Shown in pieces: positions 8,726-16,572 of a DNA stretch of 32,891 bases (position 1 is its first letter; each line of letters opens with the position of its first letter). Below the pieces are notes generated by a model. It worked only from the letters and a program-made list of their open reading frames with translations, made no database searches and was not told the DNA's origin. Source of the stretch: Actinomycetes bacterium (GTDB lineage Bacteria; Actinomycetota; Acidimicrobiia; Acidimicrobiales; JAMCPL01); contig JAJZWU010000024.1 of assembly GCA_021846515.1 (NCBI GenBank), positions 1 through 32,891 on the forward strand, given 5' to 3'. Made by a program: the position numbers and the translations under genes.

Positions 8726-8911
8726 ATGGCAAAGAAAGCACTGATACAAAAGCAACAGAAAGTTCCCAAGTTCAAGGTTCGTGCCTATACGCGCTGCAAG
8801 CGCTGCGGACGCCCGAAGGCAGTCTTTCGTAAACTGGGATTATGTAGGATATGTCTTAGGACAATGGCGCATCAAGGGGAGATCCCCGGTATGACCAAGG
8901 CTAGCTGGTAG
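8726..8911 (+). CDS. rpsZ: 30S ribosomal protein S14, type Z (zinc)
   Basis: This is the short zinc-binding S14 of the small-subunit head. The 61-residue product has four Cys ligands, C24, C27, C40 and C43 ([19 protein letters not shown]), and ends in the typical GMTKASW. Type Z proteins are about 61 residues; the zinc-free form is about 100. Its flavour ([16 protein letters not shown]) resembles actinobacterial and chloroflexotal S14. The ATG is 37 bases after rplE, a slightly larger gap than most in this series. Confidence 0.97.
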   Translation: MAKKALIQKQQKVPKFKVRAYTRCKRCGRPKAVFRKLGLCRICLRTMAHQGEIPGMTKASW

Positions 8912-8920
8912 GAGGCGGAT

Positions 8921-9322
8921 ATGTCGATGACTGATCCCGTAGCGGACATGCTGACCAGAATCAGGAACGCCAACAGCGCTTTGCATGACGAGGTTTTGGT
9001 TCCCGATTCCAAACTAAAGGAGTCCATAGCGTCCATACTCCTTGAAGAGGGATATATATCTGGGTATGACAAAGAAAGCAATAAAGCCGGTCATTCGCAG
9101 CTACGGATTACGCTCAAGTACTCTAAAGATAGAGAGCGCACCATAAGCGGATTGTCCAGGATATCCAAACCCGGCCGTAGGGTGTATACATCTGCCATTG
9201 ACATTCCAAGAGTGCTTGGCGGCTTGGGGATAGCCGTTATCTCGACGAGTAAGGGTCTTATGACAGATACAAGAGCGCGCAGAGAAAGACTGGGCGGAGA
9301 GGTGCTGTGCCATGTATGGTGA
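8921..9322 (+). CDS. rpsH: 30S ribosomal protein S8
   Basis: S8 binds helix 21 of 16S rRNA and in Escherichia coli represses the spc operon. The 133-residue product opens with [14 protein letters not shown] and ends with the characteristic [20 protein letters not shown] and a Trp. Length is typical (about 132). GGAGG at about 8910 lies eight bases before the ATG and overlaps the end of rpsZ. Confidence 0.97.
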   Translation: MSMTDPVADMLTRIRNANSALHDEVLVPDSKLKESIASILLEEGYISGYDKESNKAGHSQLRITLKYSKDRERTISGLSRISKPGRRVYTSAIDIPRVLGGLGIAVISTSKGLMTDTRARRERLGGEVLCHVW

Positions 9323-9358
9323 CCTTGGCATATATGGTCTGGTGGATGGAGGTACATT

Positions 9359-9898
9359 ATGTCTCGTATAGGTAAGCAGCCGGTATCTTTGCCGTCTGGC
9401 GTTACCGTAAAAACAGGTAATGGTCACGTAGAGGTAAAGGGACCCAAGGGTGTATTGTTGCGTGATCTGCCTCCTGAGATTGATGTCGTTTTGGACGGGT
9501 CTATTCTCATGGTGCAGCGTCAAAATGACGAGCACAGGGCAAAGGCGTTGCACGGTCTATATCGTACTCTGATATCAAATATGGTAGAAGGCGTTACGGA
9601 GGGCTATAAAAAAGAGTTGGAGATTGTAGGCGTGGGATATAGGGCAGTAGCCAAGGGGGCCAGTGAGATAGAAATGTCATTGGGATTTTCCCACTCAGTG
9701 ATAGTGCAGGCGCCTGATGGGATCTCATTTGAGGTACCGGTTCCGACCAGAGTCATTGTATCCGGAATCGATAAGGAAAAAGTTGGCCAGGTTGCAGCTG
9801 ACATACGAAAACTTCGTAAGCCTGAACCCTATAAGGGCAAAGGTGTCAAGTATCTTGGAGAGCACATAATTCGCAAAGCAGGAAAGGCGGCCAAATAG
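9359..9898 (+). CDS. rplF: 50S ribosomal protein L6
   Basis: L6 sits near the sarcin-ricin loop and factor-binding site. The 179-residue product has [15 protein letters not shown] at the start, the first repeat with [11 protein letters not shown], and the second repeat with [14 protein letters not shown] and [19 protein letters not shown], then the signature [13 protein letters not shown] near the end. Length is typical (about 178). GGAGGTA is seven bases before the ATG. The TAG stop is directly adjacent to the rplR GTG. Confidence 0.98.
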   Translation: MSRIGKQPVSLPSGVTVKTGNGHVEVKGPKGVLLRDLPPEIDVVLDGSILMVQRQNDEHRAKALHGLYRTLISNMVEGVTEGYKKELEIVGVGYRAVAKGASEIEMSLGFSHSVIVQAPDGISFEVPVPTRVIVSGIDKEKVGQVAADIRKLRKPEPYKGKGVKYLGEHIIRKAGKAAK

Positions 9899-10267
9899 GT
9901 GAGTAATTTGGTATCCACAAAAAGGAGAGAGTTACGCAAGAGGCGGCATGCCAGCGTAAGAAAGAAAATATCGGGCACGCCGGAAAGACCACGTTTGGCT
10001 GTTTTCCGCTCATCCCGTCACATATTTGCACAACTCATAGACGACACTGAAGGAAAAACGTTAGCGTATGCATCTACTATGGAGAAGGATATAAGGAGTA
10101 ATAGCGGTGGATCACTTCATGATGCAGGAGAAGTTGGTCGCAGGCTGGCTGCACGAGCTAAAGAAGTAGGGGTGAATAGCGTAGTTTTTGACAGAGGTGG
10201 GTTTAAGTATCATGGTAGGGTGGCTGCCCTGGGAGATGCAGCCAGAGAGGGAGGTCTTCATTTCTAA
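9899..10267 (+). CDS. rplR: 50S ribosomal protein L18
   Basis: L18 binds 5S rRNA together with L5. The 122-residue product has [18 protein letters not shown], then [20 protein letters not shown] and the C-terminal [20 protein letters not shown]. Length is typical. The GTG start immediately follows the rplF stop. A short imperfect tandem repeat begins at the last base of the stop codon. Confidence 0.97.
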   Translation: MSNLVSTKRRELRKRRHASVRKKISGTPERPRLAVFRSSRHIFAQLIDDTEGKTLAYASTMEKDIRSNSGGSLHDAGEVGRRLAARAKEVGVNSVVFDRGGFKYHGRVAALGDAAREGGLHF

Positions 10268-10310
10268 TGGGCAGGCAAGTCAGATTTGATGGGCAGACGA
10301 GTCAAGATTG
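10267..10310 (+). repeat. Imperfect 22-bp tandem duplication between rplR and rpsE
   Basis: Bases 10267-10288 and 10289-10310 are two adjacent 22-base units that agree at about 17 positions; both begin ATGGGCAG and contain AGTCA and a final TTG. The repeat fills most of the gap before rpsE and probably arose by local duplication. The ATG in each unit is not in frame with rpsE. Confidence 0.6.
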
Positions 10311-10325
10311 GGAGTATTTTTCGGT

Positions 10326-10883
10326 ATGTTGATTGATGGTTACTTGGAAGAGCAGACGATCATGGTGAACAGAGTTGCCAAGGTCGTCAAGGGTGGTAGG
10401 AGGTTTTCCTTTAGCGCGCTTGCTGTGGTGGGAGATAGGGATGGACATGTCGGTATAGGGTTTGGCAAGGCCAAAGAAGCCGGAACGGCAGTTCAAAAAG
10501 GGATTGAGGATGCAAAGAAATCTTTGTTTGATGTTCCACTGGCGGGTGTAACGATTACTCATCCGGTAATAGGTCATGCCGGCGCCGGTAGGATACTTTT
10601 GAAGCCGGCCGCCCCTGGTACCGGTGTAATAGCCGGTGGTGCTGCAAGGGCAATACTTGAACTGGCCGGGGTGCACGACGTGTTGTCCAAGTCACTTGGA
10701 TCATCCAATAATATCAATGTTGCTCACGCTACTATAGATGCGCTTAGGCAGTTGAAACGTCCCGATCAGGTAGCTAAGCTGCGTGGTCTCAAAGAGGATG
10801 ATATAGTTCCAAAGGGGTTGTTAAGGGCATTTAGAGAGCGCCAGCGTGCGCGTGATCTTTACAGGGAGACCGATTTGTCATGA
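10326..10883 (+). CDS. rpsE: 30S ribosomal protein S5
   Basis: S5 is part of the mRNA entry channel and affects decoding accuracy. The 185-residue product has the double-stranded RNA-binding-like N-terminal domain ([35 protein letters not shown]) and the second domain with [18 protein letters not shown] and [15 protein letters not shown]. The ATG at 10326 was chosen; a TTG at 10308 would add six residues. GGGAG lies 11 bases upstream, a little far. The last four bases overlap rpmD (ATGA). Confidence 0.95.
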   Translation: MLIDGYLEEQTIMVNRVAKVVKGGRRFSFSALAVVGDRDGHVGIGFGKAKEAGTAVQKGIEDAKKSLFDVPLAGVTITHPVIGHAGAGRILLKPAAPGTGVIAGGAARAILELAGVHDVLSKSLGSSNNINVAHATIDALRQLKRPDQVAKLRGLKEDDIVPKGLLRAFRERQRARDLYRETDLS

Positions 10884-11110
10884 CTAAACTGAGTTTGGCC
10901 GATCTGGCCGGTGTACCGGAGGGAACTTTACTGGAGATCGTTCAGCGGCGTTCGGCTATCGGAGCAAGGCCAAAGAATAGGGGTACGCTAAGGGCGCTCG
11001 GACTTCGCAAGATAGGCGCAGCAAGGAAGCATAGGGCCGGCCCTCAGCTTACAGGTATGTTGAGGAAGGTAAATCATCTGGTGGATATAGTGAAAATTGA
11101 GGAGATTTAG
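10880..11110 (+). CDS. rpmD: 50S ribosomal protein L30
   Basis: L30 is a small peripheral large-subunit protein. The core is visible from residue 17 onward: [29 protein letters not shown], then [18 protein letters not shown]. The product has 76 residues against about 60 in the family. The extra ~16 are at the N-terminus ([15 protein letters not shown]), and no start codon with a better binding site is obvious further in. The start overlaps the rpsE stop by four bases. Confidence 0.93.
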   Translation: MTKLSLADLAGVPEGTLLEIVQRRSAIGARPKNRGTLRALGLRKIGAARKHRAGPQLTGMLRKVNHLVDIVKIEEI

Positions 11111-11111
11111 G

Positions 11112-11600
11112 ATGAAGTTGCATGACCTGCATTCCCCCCCTGGTTCCCGTAGGCCAAAAAGAAGAGTCGGTCGCGGTACTGCAGGGAAGGGCGGCAAGAC
11201 AGCAGGACGCGGCACCAAAGGTCAAGGGGCAAGGAACAATATAAAGCCTGGATTCGAAGGTGGCCAGTTACCGCTTACTCAGCGTCTACCCAAGTTGCGA
11301 GGCTTTGCCAATCCATTCAGGATCAGTTACCAGGTGGTCAATCTGAAGAGACTCAATATGCTTGAGGCTGCCAGCGTAGATCCGGAGTATTTGGCGAAAG
11401 AAGGCGTTGTACGTAAGGGTTCACTGGTTAAGATTCTTGGAGACGGAAGTGTGGATAAGGCAATGACTGTCAAGGCCCACAAGTTCTCCGAGTCAGCCAA
11501 ATCATCTATAGAGCAGGCTGGAGGTAAGGTGGAAATTCTGCCGTTGCCGTTCAAGGGAGGCCGTCCTCCAGTCAAGGGAAACGCTCTGGCTAACAGGTGA
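11112..11600 (+). CDS. rplO: 50S ribosomal protein L15
   Basis: L15 is a late-assembly protein extending deep into the large subunit. The 162-residue product starts MKLHDLHSPPGSRRPKRRVG, followed by GRGTAGKGGKTAGRGTKGQG and GFEGGQLPLTQRLPK, all typical of the Gly/Lys/Arg-rich N-terminal extension. The C-terminal globular domain includes ILGDGSVDKAMTVKAHKFS. The ATG at 11112 follows GGAGATTTAG and lies one base after the rpmD stop. It is the last gene before a 142-base gap and secY. Confidence 0.96.
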   Translation: MKLHDLHSPPGSRRPKRRVGRGTAGKGGKTAGRGTKGQGARNNIKPGFEGGQLPLTQRLPKLRGFANPFRISYQVVNLKRLNMLEAASVDPEYLAKEGVVRKGSLVKILGDGSVDKAMTVKAHKFSESAKSSIEQAGGKVEILPLPFKGGRPPVKGNALANR

Positions 11601-11610
11601 CCCGTCAATA

Positions 11611-11646
11611 GGCATGTAGTTCCGGCGTTGGCGCCGGGTATATGCC
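11611..11646 (+). other. Strong stem-loop after rplO
   Basis: A 6-bp G/C-only stem CCGGCG/CGCCGG (11622-11627 with 11632-11637) closes a TTGG tetraloop. An outer helix GGCAT/ATGCC (11611-11615 with 11642-11646) can extend it. No T-run follows, so it is not a standard intrinsic terminator. It could be a transcript-end stabiliser, processing site or partial attenuator between the spc genes and secY. Confidence 0.45.
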
Positions 11647-11690
11647 GACGACGCAGTGATGTAGTATGTACTATACTAATTTAAGTTACT

Positions 11691-11719
11691 TTGAAGATTT
11701 GCCCAGAAGTCCATATTAG
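11691..11719 (+). promoter_or_regulatory. Possible secY promoter
   Basis: TTGAAG (11691-11696) and TATTAG (11714-11719) are separated by 17 bases, each matching four of six consensus positions. Transcription would start near 11726, about 17 bases before the secY GTG. Weak evidence, but the 142-base gap needs some explanation. Confidence 0.3.
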
Positions 11720-11742
11720 CTGAGATAAGTTAAGGAGCGAGT

Positions 11743-13032
11743 GTGCTATCCAGCCTGAAAAATATATTCAAGATTCCCGATCTGAGGAACAAGGTGCTCT
11801 TTACGCTCTTGATTATCGGCATCTATCAGTTGGGCGCCAATGTCATTGTACCGGGAGTAGATTTTGCCAAGGTTCAGCAGCTTGAGACTGCTGCCAAGTC
11901 AGCGGGTATTATAGGCTTTTTGAACCTTTTCTCTGGCGGTGCCCTTACCAGGATGGCGGTCTTTGGATTGGGCATCATGCCGTACATCACAAGCTCTATT
12001 ATCATCCAGCTGTTGTCGACCGTGATACCGAAGTTTGAAGAATGGAGAGATCAGGGAGCGGTAGGTGAGAAGAAACTTACTCAGGCAACCAGGTATTTGA
12101 CTATCGCACTGGCCCTTATGCAGTCGACCGGACTTGTATACCTATTTCATAATGGTGGTGGGGGGCTGTTCGGTTCGACCAGTATCGACATCATCCCTGA
12201 CTTTACATTTCCGAGGGTAGTCTTTATAGTGCTTACCCTGACGGCGGGAACCGCTTTTGTTATGTGGCTTGGAGAACTGATTACGCAACGTGGGATCGGT
12301 AACGGAATGTCTCTTATTATCTTTGCCAATGTAGTTGCCGGGGTGGTTCCGTCTGGTGGAGCTGTGCTTGCCGAGGGAGGCGATCTAAAGTTTGGGGTGC
12401 TGGTTGCCCTGTCAATAGGTATACTGGTGTGGATAGTCTTCATGGAGCAGGGCCAGAGGAGGATCCCGGTTACCTTTGCAAGCAGGGTAGTAGGCCGCAA
12501 GATGTATGGCGGGTCGTCCAGCTATATACCACTTAAGGTAAATCAATCAGGAGTTATACCGGTTATTTTTGCCAGTTCGTTGCTGTACATTCCTGTTTTG
12601 CTGTCCAATGTGCTTCCCTGGCAGGGGTTCCGTCTCTTTGTGAATAGCCATATTACACCGACCAGCTTGCTTTACATTGGGCTCTACGGTGGCTTGGTAT
12701 TCTTGTTCGCTTACTTCTATGTGTATGTGGCGTTCGACCCCCATCAGCAGTCTGACATTATTCGTAAACAGGGAGGATTTATACCAGGAATAAGGCCAGG
12801 TCCGCCTACCGAGCGATACCTATCCAGAATATTAAATAGGATTACCTTTCCGGGAGGTCTGTATCTTGCATTGGTAGTAGTTGTACCTGGAGTGCTTATG
12901 GCGCTGTGGTCGATTACGGCATATCCCTTCTACGGAATTACACTTCTTATAGCCGTGGGTGTTTCATTGGAGACCATGCGCCAGATAGACAGCCAGCTAA
13001 TGATGAGAAATTATGAGGGGTTCCTCTCGTAG
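11743..13032 (+). CDS. secY: Protein translocase subunit SecY
   Basis: SecY is the channel of the Sec translocon in the cytoplasmic membrane. The 429-residue product has the ten hydrophobic segments expected and the family blocks LGANVIVPGVDF, FGLGIMPYITSSIIIQLL (plug and TM2), ITQRGIGNGMSLIIFANVVA, the cytoplasmic loop EQGQRRIPV, and IRPGPPTERYLSRILNRITF near the C-terminus. Length is typical (about 430). The GTG at 11743 is preceded by AAGGAG six bases upstream. adk follows after nine bases. Confidence 0.98.
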   Translation: MLSSLKNIFKIPDLRNKVLFTLLIIGIYQLGANVIVPGVDFAKVQQLETAAKSAGIIGFLNLFSGGALTRMAVFGLGIMPYITSSIIIQLLSTVIPKFEEWRDQGAVGEKKLTQATRYLTIALALMQSTGLVYLFHNGGGGLFGSTSIDIIPDFTFPRVVFIVLTLTAGTAFVMWLGELITQRGIGNGMSLIIFANVVAGVVPSGGAVLAEGGDLKFGVLVALSIGILVWIVFMEQGQRRIPVTFASRVVGRKMYGGSSSYIPLKVNQSGVIPVIFASSLLYIPVLLSNVLPWQGFRLFVNSHITPTSLLYIGLYGGLVFLFAYFYVYVAFDPHQQSDIIRKQGGFIPGIRPGPPTERYLSRILNRITFPGGLYLALVVVVPGVLMALWSITAYPFYGITLLIAVGVSLETMRQIDSQLMMRNYEGFLS

Positions 13033-13041
13033 GGGCAATTC

Positions 13042-13689
13042 GTGAGGTTGGTGGTTCTGGGTAGGCAGGGTTCCGGCAAGGGAACCCAATGCGTATTACT
13101 CTCGCGATATTATGCTGTTCCTCATATATCGACAGGCGATATGCTTAGATCGGCGGTAAAAGCCGGTACGCCGATAGGTTTGAAGGTGCGAGAGATCATA
13201 GAACGTGGTGCGCTTATACCGGATGACATCGTTACTGATATGGTAGTTGGCAGGCTTACAGAGGGAGATGTACAAAATCTCGGGTTTATCCTGGATGGCT
13301 TCCCTCGCACGGTAGTACAGGCCGAAGCTCTTGAGCAGATGCTTGGAGAACATGGATTGGATAGGGCGATCGAATTGGATGCGCCCAGCGAGTTGACTGT
13401 TCGAAGGCTGACTACAAGACGGGTTTGCAGTGATTGTGGCGCCATATATTCCACTCACAAGCCTCCAAAGTTCAATTGGACTTGTGATATCTGTGGCGGA
13501 GAGGTCGTTCAGAGGGAAGATGACAGGGAAGAGTCGATTCGTAAGCGTTTGGCGCTTTATGATACCGAGACGCTACCGGTCGTACAATGGTACGACAAAC
13601 GGTCGCTACTATCAAGGATAGTTGGAACAGGGTCACAATATGCCGTTCTCAAAAGGATTCAGAAAGAGTTGGCCAGGGTTGTCCCATGA
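13042..13689 (+). CDS. adk: Adenylate kinase, zinc-lid form
   Basis: Adk interconverts ATP + AMP and 2 ADP in the cytoplasm. The 215-residue product has the P-loop GRQGSGKGT (residues 7-15), the AMP-site STGDMLR and GFPRT, and a long lid (about 122-160) with four Cys, C129, C132, C148 and C151, which fit a structural zinc site. RKRLALYD follows the lid. Gly8 of the usual GxPGSGKGT loop is present in modified form (RQ for AP-like residues), a mild variant. GTG at 13042 is the best start, since the first strand begins immediately (RLVVLG). It sits between secY and map as in many Gram-positive bacteria. Confidence 0.97.
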   Translation: MRLVVLGRQGSGKGTQCVLLSRYYAVPHISTGDMLRSAVKAGTPIGLKVREIIERGALIPDDIVTDMVVGRLTEGDVQNLGFILDGFPRTVVQAEALEQMLGEHGLDRAIELDAPSELTVRRLTTRRVCSDCGAIYSTHKPPKFNWTCDICGGEVVQREDDREESIRKRLALYDTETLPVVQWYDKRSLLSRIVGTGSQYAVLKRIQKELARVVP

Positions 13690-13716
13690 TTGTGGTGAGT
13701 TGATGGGGATTATCCT

Positions 13717-14454
13717 ATGATTAGAAGGAAAGATGAACTGGACAGGATGCGCAAAGCCGGTCATGTTGTTGCCGAGATACTGAGTGAGATAGAGGCGCAT
13801 ATAAAGCCTGGTGTGACCACAAAATCATTGGATAAGGTTGCTAGGGAGGTGCTTGAGAAGCGAGGTGCAAGGTCAAATTTTCTGGGCTACAGGGGCTATC
13901 CGGCGACTATCTGCACTTCACCGAATGATGTAATAGTTCATGGCATACCGGGGAGTTATGTCCTTCAAGAAGGCGACATCATATCGGTGGATTGCGGCGC
14001 AATCGTAGAGGGATACCATGGGGATGCGGCACGTACATTTCCTGTTGGAGGAGTGAGTGATGAGCTGATGCGGTTAATGCAGATTACCAGGGAGGCGTTG
14101 GAAGTGGGTAAGTCACAGCTTCGTCCGAGGAGGCACTTGAACGAGGTCGGGAGGGCAATAGAGCGAGTCGGGAAGAGAGCCGGCTATGGAGTTGTCAGGA
14201 AATATGTCGGTCATGCTATTGGAACAGCCATGCACGAGGAACCCCAAGTGCCAAACTACTGGCCAGGAAAGCCAGGGATCAAACTTGCGCCTGGAATGGT
14301 CTTTGCCGTCGAACCAATGTTCAATATTGGCGGGAGGGAGACGGTACAACTTGACGACGGGTGGACAGTTATAACCAAAGATGGCAGTATGTCCGCCCAC
14401 TTTGAAGATACAATTGCGGTGACAGATAACGGTCCGGAAGTTTTAACTGTCTGA
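13717..14454 (+). CDS. map: Type I methionine aminopeptidase
   Basis: Map removes the initiator methionine from nascent proteins. The 245-residue product has the pita-bread fold signatures and all five metal ligands: D92, D103, H166, E199 and E230, plus the substrate-binding H75 (VIVHGIP). Other motifs are GYRGYPATICTSPND, YVGHAIGTAMHEEPQVPNY and PGMVFAVEPMF. There is no N-terminal zinc-finger extension, so it is the short type Ia. The ATG at 13717 starts the family-typical IRRKDELDRMRKAG. A promoter lies just after the gene, so infA can be transcribed separately. Confidence 0.97.
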   Translation: MIRRKDELDRMRKAGHVVAEILSEIEAHIKPGVTTKSLDKVAREVLEKRGARSNFLGYRGYPATICTSPNDVIVHGIPGSYVLQEGDIISVDCGAIVEGYHGDAARTFPVGGVSDELMRLMQITREALEVGKSQLRPRRHLNEVGRAIERVGKRAGYGVVRKYVGHAIGTAMHEEPQVPNYWPGKPGIKLAPGMVFAVEPMFNIGGRETVQLDDGWTVITKDGSMSAHFEDTIAVTDNGPEVLTV

Positions 14455-14474
14455 GCGTATGATCATGGGAAATG

Positions 14475-14483
14475 TGCTATAAT
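14475..14483 (+). promoter_or_regulatory. Extended -10 promoter upstream of infA
   Basis: TGCTATAAT is a perfect extended -10 element (TG-n-TATAAT). No clear -35 is present 16-18 bases upstream, as is common for extended -10 promoters. A start near 14490 would give a leader of about 98 bases before infA, containing a small hairpin CATTG-TG-CAATG just after the promoter. Confidence 0.6.
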
Positions 14484-14573
14484 TACACCATCATTGTGCA
14501 ATGGGATAGTGTAGAGCCGATTTGCGCATATCTGTAGATGTCGTATAAGATAAGCGAGTCGCAACAATTTACT

Positions 14574-14580
14574 AAGGAGG
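14574..14580 (+). promoter_or_regulatory. Shine-Dalgarno that selects the infA CTG start
   Basis: AAGGAGG is a full-consensus ribosome binding site. It is seven bases before the in-frame CTG at 14588, only three bases before an out-of-frame GTG at 14584, and 34 bases before the first in-frame GTG at 14615. An in-frame TAA at 14573 excludes any start further upstream. Confidence 0.8.
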
Positions 14581-14587
14581 TAAGTGT

Positions 14588-14812
14588 CTGCCTGACGCAA
14601 AAGAGGATGCTATAGTGCTGGAAGGGACGGTTGTAGAGCCGTTGCCAAACGCCATGTTCAGAGTCGAACTGGAGAATGGACATAAGGTGTTGGCGCATAG
14701 TTCCGGCAAGATGAGAATGCATAGGATTCGTATCCTTACGGGAGATAAGGTACAGGTGGAAGTCACCCCCTATGACCTAACCAGGGGCAGGATAACTTAC
14801 AGATACAAATGA
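14588..14812 (+). CDS. infA: Translation initiation factor IF-1 with CTG start
   Basis: IF-1 binds the A site of the 30S subunit during initiation. Read from CTG at 14588, the product has 74 residues, [18 protein letters not shown] onward, and aligns over the full family length (about 72), ending [12 protein letters not shown]. The OB-fold blocks [17 protein letters not shown] and [11 protein letters not shown] are intact. No ATG, GTG or TTG occurs in frame between the upstream stop (14573) and 14615; starting at 14615 would remove the conserved KEDAI strand. The perfect Shine-Dalgarno seven bases away supports CTG. A sequencing error is the alternative: removing one T near 14593 would place the GTG at 14584 in frame, but with poor spacing. 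Confidence 0.93.
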   Translation: MPDAKEDAIVLEGTVVEPLPNAMFRVELENGHKVLAHSSGKMRMHRIRILTGDKVQVEVTPYDLTRGRITYRYK

Positions 14813-14836
14813 TATTAGTCAAGGAGATCATGAACT

Positions 14837-14950
14837 TTGAAAGTTAGACCCAGTGTCAAGCCGATGTGTGAGAAGTGCAAGGTAATTCGTCGCCATGGCA
14901 AGGTGTTGGTTATATGCGTAAACCCGCGCCACAAGCAGCGCCAGGGATAA
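14837..14950 (+). CDS. rpmJ: 50S ribosomal protein L36 (TTG start)
   Basis: L36 is the smallest large-subunit protein. The 37 codons read [16 protein letters not shown] through to PRHKQRQG, with the zinc ligands C11, C14, C27 and H32. The start is TTG at 14837, with AAGGAG (14821-14826) ten bases upstream. An ATG at 14830 is closer to the binding site but in another frame and closes after five codons. Family length is exactly 37 residues, so the TTG assignment is firm. rpsM follows after three bases. Confidence 0.96.
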   Translation: MKVRPSVKPMCEKCKVIRRHGKVLVICVNPRHKQRQG

Positions 14951-14953
14951 GGT

Positions 14954-15334
14954 ATGGCACGAATAGCAGGGGTAGACATACCCAGAGAAAAGAGATTGGA
15001 AGCAGCACTCACCTATATATACGGCATCGGAGCATCTACCGCCCAGGAGATCTGTGCTGCGGTAGAGATGAATCCAGATGCCAGGGTAAGAGACCTTACT
15101 GAGGATGAAGTAGCCAAGCTACGATCCTGGATAGATGCAAACATCAAGGTAGAAGGAGACCTTCGCAGGGATGTCAGCCAAGGGATAAGACGCAAGATGG
15201 ATATAGGCTGTTATCAGGGGATACGGCATCGCAGGGGCCTGCCTGTCAGAGGGCAGCGTACTCATACCAATGCACGTACGCGTAAAGGGCCCCGCCAAGC
15301 GGTGGCAGGTAAGAAAAAGGTAAAGAAACACTAG
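14954..15334 (+). CDS. rpsM: 30S ribosomal protein S13
   Basis: S13 forms intersubunit bridges and contacts P-site tRNA with its C-terminal tail. The 126-residue product starts [14 protein letters not shown], has [13 protein letters not shown] and the signature [20 protein letters not shown], and ends in a Lys-rich tail (AGKKKVKKH). Length is typical. The ATG follows rpmJ by three bases and rpsK begins seven bases after the stop. Confidence 0.98.
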   Translation: MARIAGVDIPREKRLEAALTYIYGIGASTAQEICAAVEMNPDARVRDLTEDEVAKLRSWIDANIKVEGDLRRDVSQGIRRKMDIGCYQGIRHRRGLPVRGQRTHTNARTRKGPRQAVAGKKKVKKH

Positions 15335-15341
15335 GAGCAGT

Positions 15342-15758
15342 ATGGCACGCCAACAGAGAAATAATGCCAAGACCGGACAGGCCAGAAAGGTAAGGCGCCG
15401 AGAGCGTAAGAATATTACGTATGGAACAGCTCACATAAAGAGCTCTTTTAACAACACAATAGTGAGCTTTTGTGATCCCGATGGTAATGTGATAGCTTGG
15501 TCATCGTCGGGTATCGTGGGCTTTAAGGGCTCCCGTAAGTCCACTCCATTTGCAGCCCAGATGGCTGCAGACGCTGCCTCGCAGAAGGCCATGGAACATG
15601 GTGTACGTAAGGTAGATATATACGTGAGAGGACCGGGATCCGGCAGAGACACTGCCGTGAGAGCCATTGCTGCTTCCGGTATCGAGGTGGTTGGCATAAA
15701 GGATGTTACCCCACTGCCCCACAATGGTTGCCGGCCAAAGAAGCGTCGTCGTGTATAG
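15342..15758 (+). CDS. rpsK: 30S ribosomal protein S11
   Basis: S11 lines the mRNA exit region of the platform. The 138-residue product has [16 protein letters not shown], the segment [17 protein letters not shown], then [17 protein letters not shown]-like sequence ([14 protein letters not shown]) and the C-terminal [18 protein letters not shown]. It is about nine residues longer than average at the basic N-terminus. GGAGCAGT precedes the ATG. Confidence 0.98.
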   Translation: MARQQRNNAKTGQARKVRRRERKNITYGTAHIKSSFNNTIVSFCDPDGNVIAWSSSGIVGFKGSRKSTPFAAQMAADAASQKAMEHGVRKVDIYVRGPGSGRDTAVRAIAASGIEVVGIKDVTPLPHNGCRPKKRRRV

Positions 15759-15806
15759 TGGCAGTACGGATTTGAATAGTATAAGGATAGTATAGGAAGG
15801 TATTCG

Positions 15807-16454
15807 ATGGCGAGATATACAGGCCCTGTATGCAGGTTGTGCAGGAGAGAGCATGCCAAGTTATTCCTGAAAGGCGAGAGGTGCTACTCGTTGAAGTGTC
15901 CGGTATCCGAGGCAGTGACGGATCGCCATAGCCGAGCATACCCTCCTGGTCAACACGGTAGAGACAGAATGAGACAGGGATCAGAATATCAGGTCCAGCT
16001 CAGGGAGAAACAAAAAGTAAGGCGTACATACGGTGTTCTTGAAAAGCAATTTCGCAATATGTACGCAGATGCCAACCGTCGTCAGGGCATTACGGGTGAG
16101 ATATTACTGGCTATGCTTGAGTTGCGGTTAGATAATGTAGTTTTCAGGGCGCGGTATGGTTCGAGTAGATCCCAGGCACGCCAGCTGGTTCGTCATGGCC
16201 ATGTGCTGGTGAACTCCAAGCGTGTCACCATACCAAGCTATCGGCTCAGTCCGGGAGACAAGATATCCTTAACTGAGCCTGCCAGAGAAATGGCTGTAGT
16301 AAGGCGTAATCTTGAAATGATCGATAGAGCTATGCCGGCCTGGATGGCCTCCGAAGATGGTCTGTGGGAGGTATCCATACTGTCGGAACCTAAGCGAAGT
16401 GAAATTGACGAGACTGTCAAAGAGCAGTTAATCGTCGAACTGTACTCTAAGTAA
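15807..16454 (+). CDS. rpsD: 30S ribosomal protein S4, zinc form
   Basis: S4 initiates 16S assembly and is an autogenous repressor in several bacteria. The 215-residue product retains the four N-terminal Cys ligands, C9, C12, C26 and C31, the spacing of the zinc-containing Thermus-type S4. The S4 RNA-binding domain is clear (RLDNVVFRARYGSSRSQARQ, VRHGHVLVNSKRVTIPSYRL). The ATG at 15807 has GGAAGG about eight bases upstream. It is followed by a 118-base gap before rpoA. Confidence 0.98.
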   Translation: MARYTGPVCRLCRREHAKLFLKGERCYSLKCPVSEAVTDRHSRAYPPGQHGRDRMRQGSEYQVQLREKQKVRRTYGVLEKQFRNMYADANRRQGITGEILLAMLELRLDNVVFRARYGSSRSQARQLVRHGHVLVNSKRVTIPSYRLSPGDKISLTEPAREMAVVRRNLEMIDRAMPAWMASEDGLWEVSILSEPKRSEIDETVKEQLIVELYSK

Positions 16455-16489
16455 CGTTTGGTTGTTGTGGGGCTCGTCGGTATCGGGGA

Positions 16490-16507
16490 CAATGCAGTTG
16501 GGCATTG
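16490..16507 (+). other. Stem-loop in the rpsD-rpoA gap
   Basis: CAATGC (16490-16495) and GCATTG (16502-16507) form a perfect 6-bp stem around a 6-base loop. No T-run follows, so termination is unlikely. It may be a minor regulatory or processing structure. Nothing else is recognisable in 16455-16572 except the rpoA binding site. Confidence 0.35.
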
Positions 16508-16572
16508 CCAGCCAGGCGTTATTGATTGAAAGTTTGAGTTAAAAGAGAGAAGAATACAGGAGAGTTTGATCA

